From Sabulitectum sp036743055 (lineage in GTDB: Bacteria; Fermentibacterota; Fermentibacteria; Fermentibacterales; JCC-6), in assembly GCA_036743055.1 (NCBI GenBank), contig DAINQE010000073.1:1-8752 (forward strand): DNA of 8,752 bases, in the 5' to 3' direction. Under the pieces are notes generated by a model. The model searched no databases and was not told where the DNA came from. It saw only the letters and a program-made list of their open reading frames with translations. Made by a program: the position numbers and the translations under genes. Of this stretch, positions 1 to 7,444 are shown piece by piece (positions within the stretch are counted from its first letter, which is position 1; every line of letters starts with the position of its first letter).

Positions 1-1347
1 GGTTCCCTCATGTGAATAAACGAAATCCATGGCATTCCCAGAGTTGCTCAGCACCTCGATGGATACACCGGTGTACCCTCCCCATGAAGCATCGGTGGAC
101 GGGGTGGATTCAGGGGTGAACTCCCAGCCGTAGCCGTCGCGCTTCCAGGGATCGTATTGGCTTCCCTCGATGCTGTACCAGGTGGGGAACCCGTAGTCAA
201 GGTCCTGTATGCCATCGGCCTCCTCAACGTCGACCCCCTTGTGGAGGGGATCCACGTTAACGAGGTTGGCGTTCCTGTAATCTCCCAGCCTGGTCTGGTC
301 AACATGCCATATGAGTATTCCCGACCCCGGCAGACCGAAGTCCCGCTCGTGGGGGCCGCACTGCCCGTTGCCGTCGGGGTCCCGCTGGCGGTTCTCCACC
401 AGCAGGTATTCAGTTGCGGTAAGGGGTATCCTGTATACGGCTCCCCCCTGCTGGGCTGTGTACTGGCCCGGTGTGATGATCTGGGGGGTTTCCCAGCCAA
501 GGGCCATGCGGCACCAGGCGCTCGGGGCCGAGGGCCAGTAACCGTTCATCAGCCACTGCCCGTAGCCCATGAGGTCCCATCCCCCTACACCCACGGTGCC
601 GTCGAGTGTGTTGTAGAGGTCGGGCAGCCCCAGCTGGTGGCCGAACTCGTGCACTATTGTTCCCAGGGGGCTAAGGCCGTAGTTGTCCTGGGCTTCCCTT
701 TCCGGGTCGATGCAGGCTTCCCTGACGATGACACCGTCATCGGTGGATACACCGGTTATCCCCAGGTAGAAATCGAGATACGCTGCATCGATGAACATTG
801 AATGTATGTCATCCGGGCTGTTTCCCAGTATGTCCGATTCGTTGCCGGCGCCTGCGTGGAGGATTATCACAGCTCCATAGCGGGAGAAATCAACATCGGG
901 ATCGGCGGCCTCTATGGCATCCCTCATCAGCTGGCATTGGCCCAGACCGTTCTTATCGTCCGCCCCGTACCAGGCCATCTGGTGATCCAGAAGAAAAGCG
1001 CCGTCGTCTTCGGGGTACTGGACGAGGTTCAGCTCCAGAGCGCCTCCGCTCACATCGGTGAAGTAGTCCTCCACCTGCTGCATCAGCACCGATACCTCGA
1101 ATGCGCTGCTCTCGAACTCCCCGTTGCCGGAAGTGGTCTCAGTGTAGTCGGGCAGGAACTCCACCTTCACAACGCACACGTCTATTGTGGTGTCCGCGTC
1201 GAGGACCAGCGAAACACCGGCTTCGGTTACAATGGGAGCGCCGTCGGAAACACCCTCTGGAACATCGGCCACAGGGCTTCCCGGTATTGGCGGAGCTGCC
1301 ATCGCCGAACCGGCGAGGAACAGAAGGATGGCGGAGGTTCTGCCCAT
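1..1347 (-). CDS. M6 family secreted zinc metalloprotease (3' end beyond window)
   Basis: Probable secreted zinc endopeptidase of the M6 (immune inhibitor A-like) family. 449 residues are visible and no stop is reached at the left edge. Residues 1-17 form a short signal peptide (one Arg, a hydrophobic stretch, then a SAMA cleavage-like site). The zinc motif HEFGHQLGLPD lies at 233-243, giving ligands H233, H237 and probably D243 with catalytic E234. The Met-turn GGWDLMGYG follows at 255-263, with M260. Two further motifs typical of M6 proteins are YLLVENR at 314-320 and GILIWHVD at 343-350. The propeptide-like region before the catalytic core is short, so activation may differ from classical M6 enzymes. 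The ATG lies 3 bp after the porV stop and only a weak AGG precedes it, so translation probably depends on coupling to porV. Family membership is confident. The substrate is unknown, and any C-terminal sorting domain would lie outside the window. Confidence 0.93.
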   Translation of the reverse strand, partial: MGRTSAILLFLAGSAMAAPPIPGSPVADVPEGVSDGAPIVTEAGVSLVLDADTTIDVCVVKVEFLPDYTETTSGNGEFESSAFEVSVLMQQVEDYFTDVSGGALELNLVQYPEDDGAFLLDHQMAWYGADDKNGLGQCQLMRDAIEAADPDVDFSRYGAVIILHAGAGNESDILGNSPDDIHSMFIDAAYLDFYLGITGVSTDDGVIVREACIDPEREAQDNYGLSPLGTIVHEFGHQLGLPDLYNTLDGTVGVGGWDLMGYGQWLMNGYWPSAPSAWCRMALGWETPQIITPGQYTAQQGGAVYRIPLTATEYLLVENRQRDPDGNGQCGPHERDFGLPGSGILIWHVDQTRLGDYRNANLVNVDPLHKGVDVEEADGIQDLDYGFPTWYSIEGSQYDPWKRDGYGWEFTPESTPSTDASWGGYTGVSIEVLSNSGNAMDFVYSHEGT

Positions 1348-1350
1348 GAA

Positions 1351-2343
1351 CTAGAACCTGAGGGTCAGGCTGTACTTCTGGTTGTACTTGCCGGAGCCCT
1401 GGAGGGATTCGTCCACAGGAATGAAGGCCATGTCCAGCTGGAAGTCGTTCCACTGGATACCCGCGCCGAAGGTAACGCCGGAAATGGTGCTCTCTCCTTC
1501 GGTATCGTGTGAGTATCCGGCCCTGAGGGCAAGCAGGTCGTAGTACCAGAACTCAGCGCCTGCCCCCCACTTGTTCTCCTTTATCTCTTCGGAGATGCCG
1601 TCTTCCACATTGACCAGGAGCTTGGTGAAGTCTGCCGCCACCAGAAGCGATGTAAGCTCGCCGTCGAAGGGCACATAAGCCACACCGAACTTGAACTTCC
1701 TGGGAAGGGGGTTGTTCTCGCTGGATCCGCCGTAGCTCACGTTGGGGCCCAGGTTGGTGAGGGTTGCACCCACGGACATGTCGCCCCAGGACTGTGACGG
1801 AGCGTTGTAAAGCACGCCCAGGTCAGCCGCGAAGGATGTTCCCTTGCCGTTGTCCTCGTAGTAGAGATGGTCGTAGACGAACTTCAACCCGAGACCCACA
1901 GCGAGACCGGGGGCCACCTCGGTTCCGAAGGCTGCATCGGCGGCCACTCCGTAGGAGTAGAAGGTGCCTATGGGATCAACGCTTCCCTGCTCTATTTCCT
2001 GCTGTTCGCCCATGGACATGAAGGTGATGTTTCCGCCTACGCCTCCCCAGCCCTCGATCTGCTGCGCGTAGCCCAGGAACTCGTAATAGAGGTCGTCGGC
2101 CAGCTGGGGGAGCCACTTGGAGTGCTGCAGCGTTATCTCACGCTTTTCCTGCGCCGCGAAGGCCAGACCGGCTGGGTTCCAGTAGGATGCGGTGGCGTCG
2201 TTGGCAACGGCGGTGAAAGACTCGCCCATTCCGTTGGCCCTGGTGCCCGGGGTTATATCGAGCCAGATAACGCTGGCGGTTGCCCCCAGGGCGACACCGG
2301 CGAATATCGCCGTAAGAATGCTGATTATAGTAAGGTTTCGCAT
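1351..2343 (-). CDS. porV: PorV/PorQ-family outer-membrane beta-barrel protein
   Basis: A 330-residue outer-membrane protein of the PorV/PorQ (UPF0164) group. In T9SS, PorV is a FadL-like barrel that picks up cargo from the translocon and partners with the PorU sortase at the cell surface. A signal peptide covers about residues 1-22. The family signature follows directly: WLDITPGTRANGMG at 27-40, then NDATASYWNPAGLAF at 48-62. The rest is alternating, aromatic-rich beta-strand sequence, and the protein ends in SLTLRF with a terminal Phe, as expected for a barrel inserted by the BAM machinery. I chose the start at 2343 because an AGGAGG lies 4 nt upstream and the signal peptide begins there. 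An in-frame ATG at 2412 would add 23 polar residues, put the signal peptide internally and overlap the upstream gene. The position directly after a porU-like gene supports a PorV role over a generic PorQ-like one, but paralogues are common in FCB genomes. Confidence 0.88.
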   Translation of the reverse strand: MRNLTIISILTAIFAGVALGATASVIWLDITPGTRANGMGESFTAVANDATASYWNPAGLAFAAQEKREITLQHSKWLPQLADDLYYEFLGYAQQIEGWGGVGGNITFMSMGEQQEIEQGSVDPIGTFYSYGVAADAAFGTEVAPGLAVGLGLKFVYDHLYYEDNGKGTSFAADLGVLYNAPSQSWGDMSVGATLTNLGPNVSYGGSSENNPLPRKFKFGVAYVPFDGELTSLLVAADFTKLLVNVEDGISEEIKENKWGAGAEFWYYDLLALRAGYSHDTEGESTISGVTFGAGIQWNDFQLDMAFIPVDESLQGSGKYNQKYSLTLRF

Positions 2344-2347
2344 CTTT

Positions 2348-2353
2348 CCTCCT
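2348..2353 (-). promoter_or_regulatory. Shine-Dalgarno site deciding the porV start
   Basis: A perfect AGGAGG on the minus strand is followed by the spacer AAAG and then the ATG at 2343. It supports this start, which begins a clean signal peptide, over the in-frame ATG at 2412. Confidence 0.8.
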
Positions 2354-2373
2354 GTTATGTGCGGTATCTTTAT

Positions 2374-2400
2374 ATTATAGGCAGTATTATCATCTGGCAA
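2374..2400 (-). promoter_or_regulatory. Candidate promoter for porV between porU and porV
   Basis: On the minus strand a consensus -10 element TATAAT (2379-2374) is preceded by TTGCCA (2400-2395), a five-of-six match to the -35 consensus. The 15-nt spacer is shorter than the usual 16-18. The start point would fall near 2367, giving a leader of about 23 nt that keeps the porV ribosome binding site. The -35 lies inside the last codons of the porU-like gene. It would allow porV and the following M6 protease to be made apart from the upstream operon. An AT-rich patch in a GC-rich genome could produce such a match by chance. Confidence 0.4.
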
Positions 2401-5400
2401 CCGTGGCCACACCTGTCAAGCTTGAATTTCCCGCCGAAACTACATACACATAGACTCCGGAGGCAACCCTGTCGCCGTCTTCGTCGGTGAGGTCCCAGGT
2501 ATGCTGATTGTACCCGGAATCGCCGGGGAGGTTCCCCATTTCCCTTATCCTCCGCCCGTTCACCGAGTAGATGGATATGGTGACCGGACCGGGACTGCTT
2601 TGCGTCCAGTTGAACGACATCACCGCCACTGCCGGGGTCGGGTACACGAAAAGGTCGGATATCCCTGTGGATTCGTCTTCGAGAAGGGTGAATGTCATCT
2701 CGCTCCAGCTGAGGTTGCTCAGGTTGTCGGCTGCCCGGAGTCTCAGGGTATGCTCACCCGGCTGAAGCTCCGGAAGGGGAAAAACGATTCCGCCGGTGGT
2801 GGATGAGCCTGGCTGGTATGTAAACCAGTCCGCTATGTCCACAGGGCTCTCGTCGATGTACAGGGCAAGCTGATTCCCGGGGTAGGGAAGCAGGTTGATC
2901 CCCGACTCGTCCTCTAGAAGGGCTTCCAGTACCACCTCTCCGGATACCTGGGGGCTCTCGATCCCCCTGAAGCCGTTTATCCACAGGTCTATATCAGGAC
3001 CAAGTGTGTCGTCGGGAGATCCTGTCCCGTAAAGCAGGTCCACGGGATAGTCACACACAAGGTCACCACCGCCCTCTCCAGGGGCAAAGAACCGTACCCG
3101 TGCCATGTCGCCGGTAACTGCCACCTCAGGGACGAACATCGAGGCGGTGAATCCCGGTTCCGCAGAAGCCAGCCCCCTGTAGAAAACCCCCGGAGTGGTT
3201 AAGTACTCGATAAGGTAATTCTGATTGAGCGTGAAGTAGGAATCCGGCCTGGCTGATTCCCAGGCGGTGATCATGGCCAGACCCGGCTGATCGAGAGAAC
3301 CGGCTATCGATGACAGCTGGGAGGTCCTCAGCTGGAAATCCTCAACCGAGATCCTGGAATCCGGCAGGGCCAGGAAAAGGGAACCGTCGCCGAATATGAT
3401 GTACCTTTTGTCATTGCTGTACGCTCCGTGGTTCAGCATGCCAAGCCACTGGGCTTCCCCGATGGTATAGGAATCGTCGAAGAGAAGTATGTCGAAAATG
3501 TTCATCAGAAAGCCTGCATTTGAAGTGGCCCCGCTCTTGGATGCCGCGGCACTTGAGACAATCGCCCCTCCGGCAGTGGAAGTAATCAGAGCTCCGGCAA
3601 TGCAATCGTGGGATGGGTTCTGGAACAGGCCAACATCGCAAGATCCAAAGAATGCGTAGGGCATCCTGGGGCCGCAGGCCATGGACTGGGTGTCCTCAAT
3701 GTACATCAGCCCCTCGTCGGTTAACTGGTCGAAGCTTCCGTGGCCCAGGAAGAACACCGCCAGGGCACCTTCGCTCCAGTTCTCTATGAACGCCGCCCTG
3801 CACTCGGGCTTCTTCCAGCTGCTGTTCCAGTCCCAGAATATCTCATAATTCCTGATGGGAACCATACCATCGGGAATGTGCTCTGTGAACACCTCCTCTG
3901 CATCCCTGGTATGACCAGGCTGATCAGAGTTAGGGGTTGGGGGGTACCTTTCGTCGTCGGCGGCTCCGATGATCACCGACTGCCATGTGCCGCATTCCTG
4001 GGAGGGGTCCGAGTACTGAGCGCTTCTCTGGGCCACCAGCTGCAGTTCCGTCCTGCTGGAAACGGGGATCCGGCTCACTGCAGCCTCGGGCAGCCCGTAG
4101 GAGGTCAGGGAGGAAAAAATGTGATCGGAGCAGATGGGAGTTCCGTCACTGAACAGATATGTGATAACATCCATCAGACAGGGCTTGGCGGTGGTGAAGC
4201 CCCTGGCGTCCCAGTGGCCGTCGCCCACCAGCACCAGCTGGGCCGGGGGCTGGTTCCAGGTATCCATCGTATGGGCAAAGAAAGCCCGAACCGCATTAGG
4301 GTCCCTTACCCCACCGTTGAACTCGTCGAAGACCTCCTGGAGACTCACCATGGCTATGTCATTCCGTCCCCTCTGGAACAGGGGCATGTCCGAGGCGAAC
4401 TGGTCTGGGTACACATAGACGGTCCTTGCGGAGGACAGTGTTTCCATTATCCTTCCCGGGGATGCCTGGGCCACAGAAACCGGCTCCAGGAATGATCCGC
4501 CGGGAACTACCCACAGCACGGCTTCTTCCCAGTGCGTTGGCATGGGCACTTCGAAATCCTTCCCTCCGGGAAGGTTCAGGGCGACTACGGCGGTGTCGGA
4601 AAGGGCCACACAGGCGAAAGCACTGCTGCCCAGGTTCTGCGCCCAGGTGATCTCAGTTCTCGCCCCAGGCTCGAATATCCGGTCCAGGGGCACCTGGCAC
4701 ATTGTGGACCAGCTCCTGTATCCAGTCTGGGGGAACACCTCGAACCAGTCGGTGTAGACAACGTGGCCTGAACCGCTGAACTGAATGGCCATGGTGTTCC
4801 CGCTGGTCTGGAAGGAACCCACCGGGAACTCCATTATCACTTCGCCGTTCCGCTTGATGAGGGAATCGGCGACTTGAACTCCGTTCACCGTAACGGAAAC
4901 GTCTATCCCTGACCCGTCGTCCTCGACATAGAACCTCAGTCTCATGGTCCCCCCGCCTGTGACTCCGGGGGTGGAAAAACTGTAGTTGGCAGGTATCGAC
5001 GAAGCTATCCTGTGCCAGCCGTACTGGTCCTGGAAGGACTGGAATACAGGCGCGAGGGTTTCGTTGTTCTCGAAATGCAGACGGTTGATATAGCTGCTTC
5101 CCGCGGAAGGGGCTCCTGTAACAGATGCGTCCAGGACCTCCATGAAAGGACCGCCCTGGCCGCCCCAGGTCAGCCAGTAGGTGTTCTCTTCGGCGTACTG
5201 GTGGTTGAAGTGCCCTCCCATGAAATCGCCCCACCAGGACAGGCCCCTGCCGTAGAAGATGATGCCGTCGTTTGCATCGAAGGTGCCGTCGCCTCCGTCA
5301 TCGACCATGATGGGTACCGATCTGGGAGAATAGGCGTTCTGGGCGGGTTCTTCGTAGCTCATCATCATTCCCCGGCCGGTGCACATGGAGAAACTCGCCG

Positions 5401-6052
5401 ACGGCATGCCCACTGCTTCGGGCAGCATCTCCCCGGTAATCCGGAAGACACCTGCGGTGTCCACCTGTATCCTGGCCCAGGGCTTCCCCCAGAAGGGGCT
5501 TTCACCCGCCCTGAGGACCGGCTCCCTCCAGACGGTGGAAGTGCCGAAAACTGTTCTGAAGATGTTCCCCTCCAGGCCCCTGACGGTTTCGCCCCTGGCT
5601 GTGTTCTCGAAATCTGTCTCTAATCTTAGGTCGGCGGTGAGAAGCTCTCCGTCGCGGAGGATCACGGGGTTCAGTCTCACCATGACATAACCGGCCCTCC
5701 TGAAGGTTCCCCTCTCCAGGACCTCGCCCCATTCCCTGGGAATGGCGGCAGCGGTAGCCTCTTCGAATGTTTCCACCCCGTTACGGAAAACCGACATGGC
5801 GATGGGGGGAGCCTCCCCCAGCGACCTGACCCCCTGGGGAACCACCCTCACCGAGACTTCACCGGTGAGGGGAACGGGGATCATCTCCACCCTTTCCGGG
5901 AGCAGGACTCCCGATGTGCGTGATGATCCGTAGCCCTCCAGTTCCACGGAATAAAGACCGGAGTAGAACTCCTGGATCACAGGTGCGGACGCATCGGTTC
6001 CGAGACCTGAGGAAAGGGCCGCGGTCAGCGCAAGCAGGGCAAGGTGGGGCAT
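2390..6052 (-). CDS. porU: PorU-like C25 (gingipain-family) cysteine peptidase, T9SS sortase
   Basis: A 1220-residue protein matching PorU, the T9SS C-terminal signal peptidase that trims cargo at the outer surface. The first 23 residues are a hydrophobic signal-like segment. The next 570 or so are beta-rich and form an N-terminal/prodomain region. The C25 core spans about 575-895: FNGGVRDPNAVR at 578-589, LVLVGDGHWD at 606-615, the catalytic-type His in FFLGHGS (H771), the catalytic-type Cys in FFGSCDVG (C805), the small-residue stretch STAGGAIVSSAAA at 825-837, and YIIFGDGSLFLALP at 884-897. An Ig-like segment at about 1035-1125 includes EDESGIN and LQPGEHTLRLRAAD, which resembles the conserved C-terminal part of PorU. 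A FlgD/CTD-like domain follows at 1133-1220 (SIYSVNGRR, WDLTDEDGDRVASGVYVY). Both catalytic residues are present, so it is probably active. It starts 10 bp after divIVA with GGAGG 4 nt before the ATG. It could instead be a secreted gingipain-like protease, but the porV neighbour and the domain order favour PorU. Confidence 0.9.
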   Translation of the reverse strand: MPHLALLALTAALSSGLGTDASAPVIQEFYSGLYSVELEGYGSSRTSGVLLPERVEMIPVPLTGEVSVRVVPQGVRSLGEAPPIAMSVFRNGVETFEEATAAAIPREWGEVLERGTFRRAGYVMVRLNPVILRDGELLTADLRLETDFENTARGETVRGLEGNIFRTVFGTSTVWREPVLRAGESPFWGKPWARIQVDTAGVFRITGEMLPEAVGMPSASFSMCTGRGMMMSYEEPAQNAYSPRSVPIMVDDGGDGTFDANDGIIFYGRGLSWWGDFMGGHFNHQYAEENTYWLTWGGQGGPFMEVLDASVTGAPSAGSSYINRLHFENNETLAPVFQSFQDQYGWHRIASSIPANYSFSTPGVTGGGTMRLRFYVEDDGSGIDVSVTVNGVQVADSLIKRNGEVIMEFPVGSFQTSGNTMAIQFSGSGHVVYTDWFEVFPQTGYRSWSTMCQVPLDRIFEPGARTEITWAQNLGSSAFACVALSDTAVVALNLPGGKDFEVPMPTHWEEAVLWVVPGGSFLEPVSVAQASPGRIMETLSSARTVYVYPDQFASDMPLFQRGRNDIAMVSLQEVFDEFNGGVRDPNAVRAFFAHTMDTWNQPPAQLVLVGDGHWDARGFTTAKPCLMDVITYLFSDGTPICSDHIFSSLTSYGLPEAAVSRIPVSSRTELQLVAQRSAQYSDPSQECGTWQSVIIGAADDERYPPTPNSDQPGHTRDAEEVFTEHIPDGMVPIRNYEIFWDWNSSWKKPECRAAFIENWSEGALAVFFLGHGSFDQLTDEGLMYIEDTQSMACGPRMPYAFFGSCDVGLFQNPSHDCIAGALITSTAGGAIVSSAAASKSGATSNAGFLMNIFDILLFDDSYTIGEAQWLGMLNHGAYSNDKRYIIFGDGSLFLALPDSRISVEDFQLRTSQLSSIAGSLDQPGLAMITAWESARPDSYFTLNQNYLIEYLTTPGVFYRGLASAEPGFTASMFVPEVAVTGDMARVRFFAPGEGGGDLVCDYPVDLLYGTGSPDDTLGPDIDLWINGFRGIESPQVSGEVVLEALLEDESGINLLPYPGNQLALYIDESPVDIADWFTYQPGSSTTGGIVFPLPELQPGEHTLRLRAADNLSNLSWSEMTFTLLEDESTGISDLFVYPTPAVAVMSFNWTQSSPGPVTISIYSVNGRRIREMGNLPGDSGYNQHTWDLTDEDGDRVASGVYVYVVSAGNSSLTGVATVAR

Positions 6053-6062
6053 TTTTCCTCCG

Positions 6063-6596
6063 TTAAAGTTCCGAAAGCTCCAGAAGGGGCATATCCCCTT
6101 CTTCCTCTCCTGGAAGCCTTTCTTCAGCGGGTATGATCTCGCTTCTGATCCTGGATTCCTCCATTTTAACCATGTTCTTCTGGTTCTCGATGAAGGAGTT
6201 CATCTTCATAAGTATTTCCATTCGGCGGTCCTGAAGTTCCCGAATGGCCTCCGTCAGTATCTGGACACGCTTCTTCGCCTCGTCCAGCATTTTCTGGGCC
6301 TTAAGCTCTGCGTCCCTTATGATGAGGTCGGCCTCCCTGTTAGCCTCCTCACGGGCTACATCGGCGCTTTTCTGCTGGGCAACCAGCACTTCCCTGACCG
6401 CGCCCTCCATCCTGTCGAAGTCGCTGGCCCTGGCCCTGAGCACTTCCAGCTCCTTGGCCTCGTTCTCGGCCTTTTCGGCGGTTTCCTCCCAGGCGTCCGC
6501 CAGCATCTCCAGAAAGGCGTCAACCTCTCCGGGATCGTAGCCCCGCATTCCCTTGCGGAACCTCTGCCTTCTTATGTCAAGTGGAGTTACCCGCAC
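6063..6596 (-). CDS. divIVA: DivIVA-family coiled-coil protein
   Basis: A 177-residue cytoplasmic coiled-coil protein of the DivIVA family, whose members bind curved or polar membranes and recruit division, growth or polarity factors. Residues 1-32 form the N-terminal lipid-binding domain and align without gaps to my recollection of Bacillus subtilis DivIVA: TPLDI at 4-8, F13, R18-G19-Y20-D21 and EVDAFL at 24-29. The membrane-inserting F17 of B. subtilis is Met here, while R18 is kept. From about 33 to 155 the protein is charged, heptad-like coiled coil rich in Glu, Lys, Arg and Ala, and residues 158-177 form an acidic tail. The start is GTG at 6596, because the domain begins there and GGAGG lies 7 nt upstream. 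It is 117 bp after yggS and 10 bp before the porU-like gene, so it probably opens, or sits early in, the secretion operon. The family call is strong, but its role in this organism is unknown. Confidence 0.9.
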   Translation of the reverse strand: MRVTPLDIRRQRFRKGMRGYDPGEVDAFLEMLADAWEETAEKAENEAKELEVLRARASDFDRMEGAVREVLVAQQKSADVAREEANREADLIIRDAELKAQKMLDEAKKRVQILTEAIRELQDRRMEILMKMNSFIENQKNMVKMEESRIRSEIIPAEERLPGEEEGDMPLLELSEL

Positions 6597-6600
6597 AAAG

Positions 6601-6608
6601 CCCCCTCC
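6601..6608 (-). promoter_or_regulatory. Shine-Dalgarno site for the GTG-started divIVA gene
   Basis: The minus strand reads GGAGGGGG and is followed by CTTT and then GTG at 6596. The strong purine-rich site, together with the DivIVA N-terminal motif starting here, supports the non-ATG start. I see no convincing -35/-10 pair in the 117 bp upstream. Confidence 0.65.
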
Positions 6609-6668
6609 GTTAGATCGTCAGTGTGTTAATCGCCAACGGGCTGAATATCGTACAATGTGAGCCCCGGG

Positions 6669-6699
6669 AAAACTCCCCGCAGTATCTACCCCGGGGAAT
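6669..6699 (-). terminator. Weak candidate intrinsic terminator after yggS
   Basis: Downstream of the yggS stop, the minus strand can fold ATTCCCCG against CGGGGAGT. This is an 8-bp stem with one G-T pair and a loop of about 12 nt, followed by a short TTT run. The U-tract is very short and then turns to CCC, so termination would be partial at best. If it works, it separates yggS from the divIVA-porU-porV-M6 unit. A competing fold pairs CCCCGGG at 6662-6668 with CCCGGGG at 6690-6696 and has no U-tract. Confidence 0.28.
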
Positions 6700-6713
6700 G
6701 GACAAGGTTTCAC

Positions 6714-7403
6714 TCACCCCCTTGGTCCGAACAGAACCCTCCCCAGGCGAACCATGGTGGAACCCTCCTCCACGGCGATGCTGAAGTCGTCGCTCATTCC
6801 CATGGAAAGGGCTGGAAGGGGCACCCCCAGCGAAGATGAAAGGCGGTCCCGGAGTTCCCTCAGTGAGGCGAATGCTTCCCTCATACCTGTTTCGCCTGCT
6901 CCCAGGGGACCAACCGTGAGCAGGCCCTCCACCGAAAGGCCGTTCTCAAGGGCGAAGCCCATGGCGTTTTCCAGAAGTGTTCCGTCAGGTGGGAAACCCT
7001 TCTTGGCCTTCTCTCCGGAGGTGTTTACCTCCAGAAGGATCCTGGGCGAGGCTTCCCTTCTGACGATCTCCTCCAGTATCCTCAGCCTGTCCACGGCATC
7101 GATGCAGTGGAAGTCCCTTACCGCCTGCCTGACCTCGCTCCTGTGGATGACACCGATCAGGTGGAAGATCGCCCGATCCCGTCCTACGGCACTCACCTTC
7201 CGCCCGCCCTCGGAGACCCTGTTCTCGCCTATGTGCTTAACGCCGCAGCTGATGGCCGCTTCCACGTACTCAGCGGGGTGGGTCTTGGTGACCGCCATTA
7301 TCTCAACTTCCCCCGCATTCCTGCCCGACCGGAGGCAGGCCTTCTCTATCTCCTCCCTCACATGGGCAAGGTTATCATCTACCATTCTCATCAGCTCTTT
7401 CAT
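6714..7403 (-). CDS. yggS: YggS-family pyridoxal phosphate homeostasis protein
   Basis: A 229-residue cytoplasmic PLP-binding protein of the YggS/YlmE/PLPBP family. These are single-domain fold-type III barrels with no known catalytic activity that buffer PLP and influence amino-acid and keto-acid balance. The PLP lysine is K40 in MAVTKTHP. GVKHIGENRV (54-63), LLEVNTSGEKAKKG (123-136), GLLTVGP (160-166), SMGMSDDFSIAVEEGSTMVRLG (200-221) and FGPR (225-228) are all family hallmarks. The length is normal. One deviation is that HLIGVIHRSEVR at 81-92 replaces the usual HFIG-LQ-NK type segment. I chose the start at 7403 because AGGAGA lies 5 nt upstream and the normal N-terminus begins there. An in-frame ATG at 7487 would add 28 non-family residues and run through the promoter. 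It lies upstream of divIVA, as in the Gram-positive yggS/sepF/yggT/divIVA cluster, and diverges from an M6 protease gene. Confidence 0.94.
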   Translation of the reverse strand: MKELMRMVDDNLAHVREEIEKACLRSGRNAGEVEIMAVTKTHPAEYVEAAISCGVKHIGENRVSEGGRKVSAVGRDRAIFHLIGVIHRSEVRQAVRDFHCIDAVDRLRILEEIVRREASPRILLEVNTSGEKAKKGFPPDGTLLENAMGFALENGLSVEGLLTVGPLGAGETGMREAFASLRELRDRLSSSLGVPLPALSMGMSDDFSIAVEEGSTMVRLGRVLFGPRG

Positions 7404-7444
7404 GGAACTCTCCTGTCCGGCGGGGGAACCGATATCACAGCTGC

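Noticed and set aside
61..756. Repeated 12-mer GGATACACCGGT at 61-72 and 745-756
   Set aside because: Both copies fall inside the M6 coding frame and encode the same short TGVS-like segment. Two copies of a short coding string are not a repeat element.
157..1512. Two long rightward open frames (157-801 and 802-1512) back to back
   Set aside because: They lie antisense to the left-edge M6 protease and the end of porV, whose motifs (HEFGH, Met-turn, barrel end) are unmistakable. The antisense products show no recognisable motif and arise from GC-rich codon bias.
2344..2412. In-frame ATG at 2412 as the porV start
   Set aside because: It would bury the signal peptide behind 23 polar residues and overlap the porU-like gene. 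AGGAGG lies directly before the 2343 start.
3740..4495. Rightward 251-codon open frame inside the porU-like gene
   Set aside because: It is antisense to the C25 core. It has no motif, signal peptide or convincing ribosome site, and the sense strand explains the region.
6601..6640. TTGGCG-N16-TCTAAC as a divIVA promoter
   Set aside because: Transcription would start at or inside the ribosome site of divIVA, and both hexamers match the consensus only moderately.
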